A DNA stretch of 36,679 bases, taken from contig CAJCCX010000193.1 in NCBI GenBank assembly GCA_903961015.1, positions 1-36,679 of the forward strand, in the 5' to 3' direction. Of the stretch, positions 1 through 7,843 are shown piece after piece. The notes below the pieces were generated by a model. The model made no database searches and was not told where the DNA came from. It worked only from the letters and a program-made list of their open reading frames with translations. Each line of letters begins with the position of its first letter. Position 1 is the first letter of the stretch. Both the position numbers and the translations under genes were made by a program. This stretch comes from an uncultured bacterium. Its GTDB lineage: Bacteria; Planctomycetota; Phycisphaerae; Phycisphaerales; SM1A02.

Positions 1-1180
1 GAGTCATCTGTTCTGGTGAAGGGTCAGATCCATTTTGCAGAATACGTTTGTCACTCCAGAGTTCGTTTGTGAAGGTAATGACACCGAGTGATTCGGCAAG
101 CCAATTCACAAATCCGCCGTGAACCGTATAGAGATCTTGATAGATCACCATTGATCGATAAAAGGGCAGCATTTCCGCTCCGACATTCGCGATCGAGTCA
201 TATGTCGCACGATCAGCTCCGACATATTCACCCTCCAGATAATTTGCGCCAGGTCCGCGCAGAATCATTCCGCCCGCATTGTGATAACTCTGGCCTGCGG
301 CAATGTTGGGATGCTTCAAAATCCACTGTGAAATAGCCTTTGTTTCTGGGAAGCAAAATGGGAAGTCTCCAGCACCGCCTTGCACATGTTCTGGCTGCCA
401 GTCAGCTGCCCAATTTCGATTCATGTCATAACCACCTGGACCGTCTTCGTTGACTCGGCCATCACCATCATTGTCGATTCCTTCACTCCCAGCCATGGAC
501 CACTCTCCATACTCCATCGTTCCGTCAGGACGAAGTTCTGTCGATACGCGTTCGAGAATGCGCGGATCGCGTGCATTCCGGCGATGCGAACCCTTCGAAT
601 CTTTTCGCCACATCTGTCCGATGGAACCATCGCCGTCAAGATCATCTGGTCCATCTTCATCGCAGACCCCATCTCGATCATCATCGGTGGGTTGCATTCC
701 AGTTCGCGACGAGTGCGGACTATTTTGCTGGTTGAACCAGTTCGCGCGTCCATCTGGATTGACTGAAGGAAGAAAATAGAAAGCGCATCGATCGACGAGT
801 TCCGTTAATGCTGGAACTTTTCCGTACGCGCGGCAGAGATAGTCGACGGAATACATCACAGTTTCAGTCGCTTGGATTTCATTTCCATGAATGTTGCCAT
901 CAATCCACATCGCAGGCTTGGAAGTATCTGCGCCAGTCGCTGTATTATTGAGAATGATCACAATCAGCGGTCGATTCTGCGATGTTCTGCCGATTTCCTG
1001 AAGTGAGAGCAAATTTGGATAGGCAGTCACCAAATCATTCGCCATCTTGAGCACCTCTGGATAGTCATAGAAACGATTCCATGCAATCAGCACTTTCCCA
1101 GGCAATTGCTGTTGCGCTGATGCCGATGCGACTGGAATCATGATGAGGAGTAGTGTTGAAAACAATCTTTTAAAATTCAC
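1..1180 (-). CDS. Secreted M14 zinc carboxypeptidase (3' end outside window)
   Basis: Predicted secreted zinc exopeptidase of the M14 (carboxypeptidase A-like) family. 393 codons are visible and the C-terminus runs off the left edge. I translated it by hand from a GTG at 1180; its signal peptide (about residues 1-22, ending ASASA before QQQ) supports this start. The metal site is intact: HGNE at 98-101 gives zinc ligands H98 and E101, NPDGR at 141-145 and DMNRNW near 252-257 are family motifs, H300 in YHNAGG is the third ligand, and E373 in TNELW is the likely catalytic glutamate. Residues 165-250 contain several acidic Dx[DN]xDG stretches that may bind calcium. The GTG overlaps the TGA of the upstream gene (GTGA), and GGAGGT lies six bases before it, so the two genes are probably translationally coupled. 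The substrate is unknown. Confidence 0.9.
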   Translation of the reverse strand, partial: MNFKRLFSTLLLIMIPVASASAQQQLPGKVLIAWNRFYDYPEVLKMANDLVTAYPNLLSLQEIGRTSQNRPLIVIILNNTATGADTSKPAMWIDGNIHGNEIQATETVMYSVDYLCRAYGKVPALTELVDRCAFYFLPSVNPDGRANWFNQQNSPHSSRTGMQPTDDDRDGVCDEDGPDDLDGDGSIGQMWRKDSKGSHRRNARDPRILERVSTELRPDGTMEYGEWSMAGSEGIDNDGDGRVNEDGPGGYDMNRNWAADWQPEHVQGGAGDFPFCFPETKAISQWILKHPNIAAGQSYHNAGGMILRGPGANYLEGEYVGADRATYDSIANVGAEMLPFYRSMVIYQDLYTVHGGFVNWLAESLGVITFTNELWSDKRILQNGSDPSPEQMT

Positions 1181-2907
1181 GGGATGACCTCCGATGGCAG
1201 CGTGACCTTCTCGCCAACGATTGTGGCGCGATATGTTCCGCTTGGTTTCCAATTGGCTTCAAGAATGAGTTGCTCGGATGATGAGGACTCAACGAGCCAC
1301 CGAAACGATTTTCTTCCTCCAGCGCCAGTGAGTCCATCGATGATGGTCATTCGTTGGCCGGAGAGAATCCGATCTTTTGGACTCGAAATCCGAACAATAA
1401 TTGGGAAGGGTTTGTGATTGATTCGCCCCATTTCAGTGACGGTCGGCAACCAACCATCATTCGCAATCTCCGCTTCGATTTCATAGATGCCAGGTGCAGT
1501 CATTTTCGAAGTTAAATTACAAAGAGAAATCTTCGGTTGTCGCTTTGCCAGTTCGCTCAGAAAGGCAGCGACCGCATCTGCGATCTTGGGGATTTCACTC
1601 GGAGGCGGATTTGATCTAAAACCAGTGAGAAATCCACCAACTTCAACTGGACCAAGGGTTGGATGATTGAAGGTTGTCCAAGGAAGAAATCCTCGACCTG
1701 CTTGATCACGGTCGCTCCAAGCAAGCCATCCAGCAGCTTCTTCATCGGCAGGTTGATCTGGAGGCGCAGGTGTAACAACTGGTACCGCGGGAACAACTGG
1801 CACAGCAGGAACAACTGGCGCAGCAGGATCAACTGGCGCAGCGGGAACAGGTGTGGGATCTGGTCGACCCCACGCTTGAGTCGCAAATGTTGGAATCCCT
1901 CGATGAGCATAGAGCCACAGAGCGAATGAGCCTGATGGATCACACTCAGTCGAACGAGCTTGTCCAGAAAGTTCGCGCCACTTGCGTCCCATTTCTTCCC
2001 AAGTTGCAGCATCGCCAGAATCCAAAGCAATTGGAGTTTTCCCAGTGACATCGCGCGCTTTCGAATCCGGAGTCTTTACCAAATTATCCCAGCGCCCAAT
2101 CACAAGTGCTCCGATGATGCGCGGATGTTCAAGTACGAACTTCACAAGTGATTGCGATTCGGGCTCACTCAATTGAAACTGGCCAGCTGAGGGATTGAAT
2201 TCAGGCCAAAGATGTGGAAAGTTGCGGTCAATATCAACGCCACCTATGTCATCTTCAGCGATGAGCCCATCGCGATCTGAGTCCAAACCTTCGGTATAGA
2301 GCGTATAAATCGCTCGCTGATCTTTCGTTGTGTCTGGAGTTCGCAGCAGTCGAGGCTCGCCTGGATCTGCGAGATGAGTTGGCGGATCATTCGCAGGCGG
2401 GTTGAGCCTGCGCATCATTGTGATTGCGCCATCAGCGTTGATGTCTTGCGCAGGATCTTCATCGATGCGTCCATCGCGATCTTCGTCGACTGGTCTTGCA
2501 TTGCGATTTGCACGACCATCTGATTTCATGAACGTATCGAGAAACACATCAGGATTCGCGCACGGGATGACATAGAAAGTATTCTTCTTCAGAATCTCTG
2601 GCATTTCAAGAAGTTTCTTGATTGCTGCGACGGAGATTGCAACGGAACTTGGACGACTTCCATCGAGTCCGCTGACAAGAAGGATTGCGGGTTTCTTCTC
2701 TGCATCGACAACATTTTCACTGAGTGTGATCAACTCAATTGGTTGGCCAGTCCATGATTTTCCGATGGTCGCAATCGATGCTCGTGCTCGATTGTTTTGG
2801 ACAATCGTGTTCGCTTGTGCCATTGCATCTCGCACAGAAGTGGTCTCTGCAACCGGTGGGTCCGTGGCGAGTCTCAATGCAAGAAGTGTGATCGGGATCA
2901 AGAACAT
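1177..2907 (-). CDS. M14-like pseudopeptidase (active-site residues lost)
   Basis: A 576-residue exported protein with the M14 carboxypeptidase layout but no usable active site. Family landmarks align with the intact neighbour: NPD at 118-120, an acidic Dx[DN]xDG region at 141-161, VDIDRNF at 224-230, and a C-terminal part with HPTLGPVEVGGF near 415-426. By eye alignment, the HxxE zinc motif is replaced by LDGSR (D82, R85), the third-ligand region reads GRWDN (271-275) with no histidine, and the catalytic glutamate region TNELW reads TQAW (343-346). Residues 357-380 are a Pro-Ala-Val linker built from six-residue repeats. A hydrophobic stretch at 4-14 suggests a short signal sequence. The start is three bases after the DUF3299 stop, with GGAG nine bases upstream. 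A non-catalytic role, such as binding peptide or acting as partner of the adjacent active enzyme, is inferred. Confidence 0.85.
   Translation of the reverse strand: MFLIPITLLALRLATDPPVAETTSVRDAMAQANTIVQNNRARASIATIGKSWTGQPIELITLSENVVDAEKKPAILLVSGLDGSRPSSVAISVAAIKKLLEMPEILKKNTFYVIPCANPDVFLDTFMKSDGRANRNARPVDEDRDGRIDEDPAQDINADGAITMMRRLNPPANDPPTHLADPGEPRLLRTPDTTKDQRAIYTLYTEGLDSDRDGLIAEDDIGGVDIDRNFPHLWPEFNPSAGQFQLSEPESQSLVKFVLEHPRIIGALVIGRWDNLVKTPDSKARDVTGKTPIALDSGDAATWEEMGRKWRELSGQARSTECDPSGSFALWLYAHRGIPTFATQAWGRPDPTPVPAAPVDPAAPVVPAVPVVPAVPVVTPAPPDQPADEEAAGWLAWSDRDQAGRGFLPWTTFNHPTLGPVEVGGFLTGFRSNPPPSEIPKIADAVAAFLSELAKRQPKISLCNLTSKMTAPGIYEIEAEIANDGWLPTVTEMGRINHKPFPIIVRISSPKDRILSGQRMTIIDGLTGAGGRKSFRWLVESSSSEQLILEANWKPSGTYRATIVGEKVTLPSEVIP
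1187..1192 (-). promoter_or_regulatory. Shine-Dalgarno site for the M14 peptidase
   Basis: On the minus strand the sequence reads GGAGGT, six bases before the GTG start at 1180. It lies inside the last codons of the upstream gene. This is one of the few strong ribosome-binding sites in the window, and it decides the non-ATG start of the peptidase gene. Confidence 0.75.
1775..1846. repeat. Four tandem 18-bp repeats coding a Pro-Ala-Val linker
   Basis: Four head-to-tail copies, at 1775-1792, 1793-1810, 1811-1828 and 1829-1846, have the form ACAACTGGCGCAGCAGGA with a few changes each. On the minus strand they code the six-residue repeats PAAPV(D/V) and PAVPVV between the two halves of the pseudopeptidase. 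The period is a multiple of three, so copy number can change without a frameshift. Confidence 0.85.
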
Positions 2908-2910
2908 GTA

Positions 2911-3633
2911 TTACATCTCCGTTGAGAGGGTTGCGTTATCCATTGTGTACAAGCCAACCAACCATTTTTCGACAACATATGGATCGATATGAAAAACACC
3001 TTGAAGAGTGCCGACACGGACAATATGCCGTTTCGAGTTGTCGGCAGGCGTGACGAGTTTCACTTCGATTGCGTCATACGGCGAAGGCGGAACGCCGATG
3101 CAACAACCATCCCACTGATTCAGCATCACGAGGCATTCACTCGATTCTGTGACGATGAGTGGAAATGCGATGAATCCAGAGATTCGTACATACGCTCCAT
3201 TGAGCATTGCAATGCGCTGTGGAATTTCTTTTTCGCCCAAGCGGGGGATGTATGTGTCTGCGGCACTCATGAGTAATTCCCATGACACTTCATATGGACT
3301 TTCTTTTGTTCCTTTTCCCTGGATGACAAATTTCCCATCTGCTGAAATCGCTCCATCTTTTTCAACGAGTCTTCCTGGACGAACCTTTGCGTCTTTAATA
3401 GTTTGATCCAGCCCCTTGGTGAATGTTCCAAGAGTTGGTGATGCAGCAGATGGCTCGGCGACGAATGGTGTTTTCGGCGCGGCGGGTGAAGGAGTGATCG
3501 TTGGAATCGTATTTGCTCCGCTTGTTGCAATTCCAATCTCGACAGTCGGCGCGACTTCTGGGGCAGGAATCAAAAAGAGAGCAGCAAGTCCAGCGGCAAT
3601 AACAATCGAGATTGTGATCCAGAAGGTTCGCAC
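2911..3633 (-). CDS. DUF3299-domain membrane-anchored protein
   Basis: A 240-residue protein with one N-terminal membrane segment (about 4-24), a Pro/Ala/Thr-rich linker (25-70), and a C-terminal domain (about 115-238) that I recognise as DUF3299-like: GAYVRISGFIAFPL followed by CCIGVPPSP, with the cysteine pair at 177-178. The open frame extends upstream into the permease gene, but the GTG at 3633 puts the membrane helix at the N-terminus and starts 25 bases after the permease stop, so I chose it; no strong Shine-Dalgarno is present. DUF3299 proteins are known beside FtsX-type ABC transporters in zinc-regulated operons such as Zrg of Vibrio, and the same order is seen here. The biochemical role is unknown; a periplasmic metal-handling partner of the transporter is an inference. 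Confidence 0.7.
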   Translation of the reverse strand: MRTFWITISIVIAAGLAALFLIPAPEVAPTVEIGIATSGANTIPTITPSPAAPKTPFVAEPSAASPTLGTFTKGLDQTIKDAKVRPGRLVEKDGAISADGKFVIQGKGTKESPYEVSWELLMSAADTYIPRLGEKEIPQRIAMLNGAYVRISGFIAFPLIVTESSECLVMLNQWDGCCIGVPPSPYDAIEVKLVTPADNSKRHIVRVGTLQGVFHIDPYVVEKWLVGLYTMDNATLSTEM

Positions 3634-3658
3634 GGGTAGTTTCGCAGGAATTGAAAGG

Positions 3659-4984
3659 CTATGCGATTGGTCGCAAGTGTCGAGCAACAGGAGTTCGATA
3701 AGACTTAATTGCAGGAATGATTCCAGCCAGAGCAGCGAGCACAACGGCGCCCGCCATGACAAGCGCAGCGGAGCGAGGATCGATTGTTCCTGCGACTGTG
3801 ATGCCAATGCGTTGTGCAAGAATTGTGCTTGCAATTGCACTTCCACCTATGGCAAGAAATGCCCCCAGTATCGCGCCAATCAGGCCAATCAGCGTGCTTT
3901 CAGTGATGGCAAGTGCAAAGACTCGCCAAGCACTTGCACCTAGGACGCGCAAGACTGCAACTTGGCGGCGACGAAGTTCCATAGACGCAACCATCGCAAG
4001 CATGATGCTGATCGCACTCGAGACAAGCACCACAACCGCCATTGCAAGGAAGAGCCAGTCAATATCACCAACGATGGCCATCAATCGTCCGATCTGTTGT
4101 GCAGGTTGGGCAACAGTGATTGCCATGTCGCGGCGAAGTCGGTCGAATTGGGCTGCGATGGATGCAGATGCATCGCTGCCGGGTCGAGTTGGAAGTCGCA
4201 GAAGGATCCCAGTCATGAGTTTGTCGGCATCGGTCAAGTCTGCAGCTTCAACATGTTCATGTTCATGGGCATGATCGTGACCTGCATGATCTTCCTCTGC
4301 CTCCGCTTCATGTTCTGCACGCGCGGCATTCTCTCGACGATCTTCTGCATGAATGATCCAAGTACTTTGCAGATTGGTAAAAAGCGCTCGATCATGAGCA
4401 GATCCAGTCGGTTTCAGAATGCCAACAACCTCGTATGGATGGTCCGCATGTTGATGACCGCCTTCTCTGCTCCCACCAGTTCCGTGAGAAAAGACAATTT
4501 TCTGACCGACGCTCAATCCATGTTCACTCGCAGCTTGCGATCCAGCGACGACCTGAAAATCCTCGGCAAATGATTTCCCAGATGCATATTGGAATGGTTG
4601 ACCACTGACAGGTTCGAAGTTGCTTAAGAACTCTGGTGTTGTCGCCATCACCGGACTTCCGCGAAAAGAATCGCCAAGTTGAGTTGGTATAGCCCACTGC
4701 CACGGAAAACTATTCTTGATCTCTTCATACTTTCCCCATGCAATAGGATTTGCAGGAGCGTTGGCATAAAATAGTCCGTTGAGAACTCCAACGAGGGGGC
4801 TTGCGTCCGCACTTACGAGAAGATGAATGTTTCCAGTTCCGCGCCGAAATGCTTGCGATGCTGCTTCACGAAGCGACATCAGTACCAAGAGCAACGCCAC
4901 TGCAATGGCAACCATGGCGACGGTGACAGAACTTGCCAAGAGTCGTACACGAAGGCTTCGCAGCACGATGATCATGTCATTCAT
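3659..4984 (-). CDS. FtsX/MacB-type ABC transporter permease with His-rich loops
   Basis: A 441-residue inner-membrane permease with the FtsX/MacB layout: one helix at about 16-36, a large extracytoplasmic domain (about 40-305), then three helices at about 310-335, 355-390 and 405-428. The extracytoplasmic domain has two histidine-rich patches. The first is around 167-182 (H167, H177, H179, H182), just before HPYEVVGILKPTG. The second, at 225-244, has seven histidines among acidic residues. Such patches usually bind zinc or a similar metal. FtsX-type permeases generally act as mechanotransmission or lipoprotein-release machines rather than channels, so metal may be sensed or handed over rather than pumped. 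The ATG overlaps the stop of the ATPase gene by four bases (ATGA). The closest described parallel known to me is the permease of the Vibrio zinc-linked Zrg system. Confidence 0.85.
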   Translation of the reverse strand: MNDMIIVLRSLRVRLLASSVTVAMVAIAVALLLVLMSLREAASQAFRRGTGNIHLLVSADASPLVGVLNGLFYANAPANPIAWGKYEEIKNSFPWQWAIPTQLGDSFRGSPVMATTPEFLSNFEPVSGQPFQYASGKSFAEDFQVVAGSQAASEHGLSVGQKIVFSHGTGGSREGGHQHADHPYEVVGILKPTGSAHDRALFTNLQSTWIIHAEDRRENAARAEHEAEAEEDHAGHDHAHEHEHVEAADLTDADKLMTGILLRLPTRPGSDASASIAAQFDRLRRDMAITVAQPAQQIGRLMAIVGDIDWLFLAMAVVVLVSSAISIMLAMVASMELRRRQVAVLRVLGASAWRVFALAITESTLIGLIGAILGAFLAIGGSAIASTILAQRIGITVAGTIDPRSAALVMAGAVVLAALAGIIPAIKSYRTPVARHLRPIA

Positions 4985-5685
4985 CGGACTGCCTCCGTCG
5001 GCGCAAACTGCGAGACTTCGACAATTCTTGTGAATGCCTCGCGCAGTGAAGGATCGTGGCTTGTCACGATCAGTGCGGCTCCCGCAGCTCGCGCCGCTTC
5101 TTTTATCAACTCAATTGCGACGCGTGCGTTTGCAGGATCGAGGCTTGCAGTTGGTTCGTCTGCAAGCACAACGCAAGGTTCGCCTGCAACTGCACGCGCG
5201 ACGGCCACACGTTGCTGTTGACCAACAGAAAGCATTTCGATTGGAGAATGTGGATCTGCGATTGCAAGTTTGCTTAGTGCCGATTCTGCGCGCGAACGCT
5301 GCTGCGAAGAGGAGTATCCCGCCAACATCAACGCCATCATGACATTTTCAAGAGCTGTAAAACCTTGCAGCAAGTTAAAAGTCTGAAAGATCATTCCAAT
5401 GTTCTTGCCACGAAACGTATCCCGCTGTGCGCCGTGAAGGCCTAGAATATTGGTCCCGCGGATTCGGATTTCGCCGGCGGAAGCATCGTCGATTCCTGCA
5501 ATCAAGTGAAGCAATGTCGACTTCCCAGATCCAGACGAACCTGCGAGCAGGACATGTTCTCCAGATGCGACATGAAAGTATGGAATCGAAAGTTGGAAGC
5601 CTCTGCGATACGCAAAGTGCAACCCTGAAATATCAATTCCAAGAGTGTCGGAAGTTTGTGCGGAAGAAGCAACTTTCATCTTCAT
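4981..5685 (-). CDS. LolD/MacB-type ABC transporter ATPase
   Basis: A 234-residue ATP-binding subunit that powers the FtsX-type permease encoded next to it. Walker A is GSSGSGKST at 49-57, the Q-loop is at IFQTFN (99-104), the signature is LSVGQ at 152-156 (a Val in place of the usual Gly at position three), and Walker B is CVVLADE at 171-177, followed by the D-loop SLD. Length and motifs fit the LolD/MacB/FtsE group. The first ATG (5685) is used; a second ATG two codons later is also possible, and neither has a strong Shine-Dalgarno. It starts 16 bases after the recG stop, and its own stop overlaps the permease start (ATGA), so the two subunits should be made in step. Confidence 0.93.
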   Translation of the reverse strand: MKMKVASSAQTSDTLGIDISGLHFAYRRGFQLSIPYFHVASGEHVLLAGSSGSGKSTLLHLIAGIDDASAGEIRIRGTNILGLHGAQRDTFRGKNIGMIFQTFNLLQGFTALENVMMALMLAGYSSSQQRSRAESALSKLAIADPHSPIEMLSVGQQQRVAVARAVAGEPCVVLADEPTASLDPANARVAIELIKEAARAAGAALIVTSHDPSLREAFTRIVEVSQFAPTEAVR

Positions 5686-5701
5686 AGCCTAGCCAAGATG
5701 A

Positions 5702-7825
5702 TCAACCAATGTCGCTCAAACCGAGCGCTGCGCCATAAAGTCCAAGAACTCGGCGTCGAAGTGCAAGGTCGCACGATTCGGTCAAGTCACCACTCGTGCC
5801 GATCCAAGCTTGCGCATCGCTTTTTGCATCTGTGAGCAGTGAAAAGTCTCGCGTCAAATCTGCAACTTGAAGCGGGGGAAGTCCAGATTGACGTGCGCCG
5901 AAGAATTCGCCTGGGCCGCGCAATTTTAAGTCCATTTCTGCAATTTCAAAGCCGTCGGTGCTGTTAGCGATCGTATCGAATCGACCTTGCGCGATGTCGC
6001 TGGGAGGGTCGCCTATCAGCACGCAATATCCGGGCTTACCTCCGCGGCCGACTCGACCTCGCAGCTGATGGAGTTGCGCAAGTCCAAATCGTTCTGCATG
6101 TTCGATGACCATGACAGTTGCGTTTGGAATATCAACACCAACTTCAATGATGATCGTCGCGACCAGCACGTCGATTTTCCCTGCACGAAATTCATCCATC
6201 ACTTGATCGCACTCCGCACTCTTCATCTGTCCGTGCAGTTGGCCAATTCGACAACCGTGCAATGGTCCTTCTGCCAGACTCTTCGCATGGGAAGCAACAT
6301 CCTTCAGTCCCATTTCGCTCTCTTGAATTGCAGGAACGACAACGAATGCTTGCTCGCCACGTTCGATACGTGTCTTGAGCCATGCGTACACCTCGAGCGC
6401 ACGAAGACTTGGCATGACACGAGTTGTCGGAGCAGTGCGCCCTGGCAAGAGTCCGCGCAGAGAACTGACTTCAAGGTCGCCGAAGAAGGAAAGCGCGAGC
6501 GTTCGTGGAATAGGAGTCGCAGTCATGACAAGAGTGTGTGGAACTTGTTGTGGAGTTGCTCCCTTTGACCGCAGCGCGGCGCGTTGTTCGACTCCAAAGC
6601 GATGTTGTTCGTCGATGATCGCGATTGCCAAACTCTTGAATCGAATATCTTCGCTAAGAAGCGCGTGCGTGCCGACGGCCATATCGAAATCGCCAGATGC
6701 AAGTCCATTGACCACAATCGCGCGATCGGCGGTGCGCAAACTGCCAGTCAGTCCAGCAATTCGAACTCGACTTCCTTTGAGCATCTCTTCCACAGTCCGC
6801 AGGTGCTGTTCTGCAAGAATTTCCGTTGGTGCAAGCAGAACTGCTTGATGCCCGTGCGCAATTGCATTCAACATTGCATGAACTGCGACGGCTGTTTTTC
6901 CTGATCCAACATCGCCTTGAAGTAGACGATTCATTGGAATCGTCTTGGCAAGATCATCAGAAATTTCTTTGCACACTTGGCGCTGTGCATCAGTCAGTAC
7001 AAACGGAATTCGCGCAAGAATTTTCTCCTCGATGGTGTTTGTCAGCACAAGTGCTGGTGCGCTCATCGAATATCGCACTTGCCATCGTCGCATCGCCATC
7101 GCAAGTTGCAGGCAGAGAAGTTCGTCATAAGCCAAGCGTGTTCTGCCACGTTCCGCTTCGAATGCATCTTTGGGGGCATGGACCATTCGATATGCATCGC
7201 GCAGAGAAACAAGGCCGCGCCGAGTGATAATCTCGGGTCGAATCAGATCGACAATCGAATTCAGCGCTGGTTGCAAGACTGAACCAAGAACTTTTTCGAT
7301 CCTTGCTGTCGCCAATTCTTCAGTCGCCGAATAGATCGGTCGCAATCGCCCAGCACGGACTGGCACTTGATCTTCTTCGTTCACTGGTTCCCAAAGTGGA
7401 TTGACCATCTCGAGATATCCGCCGCGTACTTTCGCCCGACCTTTCGCAATGCCCAACTGTCCAGGATGAATTCGCTTCATCAGCCACGGTGCGTTGAACC
7501 AAACAAGTCGAATCGTGCCACTCTCGTCGGCGAGAATCGCTTCGATTCTTGGTCGGCGAGATGGAACATGACGCACTTTTTGGATTTCGCCTCGAACGGT
7601 GCGTGTGACCGATGCTTCTGCAAGTTCTGTCGCCTCCTTCGCCTCTGTGACTGCAGCCTCCGCAACTTCGATTTCATACCGAATTGGAAGATGATTGAGC
7701 AAATCTCCAATAGTCCGCAATCCTAAATATGCGAAACGTGCGCCGATCTGCGGTCCGACTCCAGCGAGTTGGATGATGGGCGCATCGAGAGCAATCTTTG
7801 TGGTTGGGTCTACGTCTTGACTCAC
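5702..7825 (-). CDS. recG: ATP-dependent DNA helicase RecG
   Basis: A 707-residue superfamily 2 helicase that remodels stalled replication forks and recombination intermediates in the cytoplasm. The N-terminal wedge/OB-fold region occupies about 1-260. The helicase core has Walker A GDVGSGKT at 304-311, the RecG-type DEQHRFGV box beginning at D405, and the C-terminal motifs EVGVDIPNATVM and QLRGRVGRG. Length is normal for RecG. The start is a GTG at 7825, because an in-frame stop lies two codons upstream; no good Shine-Dalgarno is visible. Only 18 bases separate it from the divergent xseA start, so the promoters for the two repair genes must overlap each other's coding ends. It heads the run of transporter and peptidase genes. 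Confidence 0.97.
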   Translation of the reverse strand: MSQDVDPTTKIALDAPIIQLAGVGPQIGARFAYLGLRTIGDLLNHLPIRYEIEVAEAAVTEAKEATELAEASVTRTVRGEIQKVRHVPSRRPRIEAILADESGTIRLVWFNAPWLMKRIHPGQLGIAKGRAKVRGGYLEMVNPLWEPVNEEDQVPVRAGRLRPIYSATEELATARIEKVLGSVLQPALNSIVDLIRPEIITRRGLVSLRDAYRMVHAPKDAFEAERGRTRLAYDELLCLQLAMAMRRWQVRYSMSAPALVLTNTIEEKILARIPFVLTDAQRQVCKEISDDLAKTIPMNRLLQGDVGSGKTAVAVHAMLNAIAHGHQAVLLAPTEILAEQHLRTVEEMLKGSRVRIAGLTGSLRTADRAIVVNGLASGDFDMAVGTHALLSEDIRFKSLAIAIIDEQHRFGVEQRAALRSKGATPQQVPHTLVMTATPIPRTLALSFFGDLEVSSLRGLLPGRTAPTTRVMPSLRALEVYAWLKTRIERGEQAFVVVPAIQESEMGLKDVASHAKSLAEGPLHGCRIGQLHGQMKSAECDQVMDEFRAGKIDVLVATIIIEVGVDIPNATVMVIEHAERFGLAQLHQLRGRVGRGGKPGYCVLIGDPPSDIAQGRFDTIANSTDGFEIAEMDLKLRGPGEFFGARQSGLPPLQVADLTRDFSLLTDAKSDAQAWIGTSGDLTESCDLALRRRVLGLYGAALGLSDIG

Positions 7826-7843
7826 CCTTCATACGATAGACGC

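Noticed and set aside
421-779. Open frames on both strands within the first kilobase
   Set aside because: They overlap the M14 peptidase frame, which has a signal peptide and full catalytic motifs. The other frames show low-complexity shadow translations.
1557-2051. 164-codon minus-strand frame inside the pseudopeptidase
   Set aside because: Leu- and Gln-rich shadow of the repeat region in another frame, with no family resemblance.
3634-3846. Upstream extension of the DUF3299 frame
   Set aside because: It lies inside the permease coding end, and the membrane helix would no longer be N-terminal.
3717-4573. Plus-strand frames of 185 and 203 codons opposite the permease
   Set aside because: Antisense to a well-supported permease. 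The Cys/Met/Arg-rich translations look like shadows.
7818-7837. TTGACT plus TACGAT as a standard xseA promoter
   Set aside because: The two elements are only eight bases apart, too close for a sigma-70 promoter. Only the second is considered as a possible -10.
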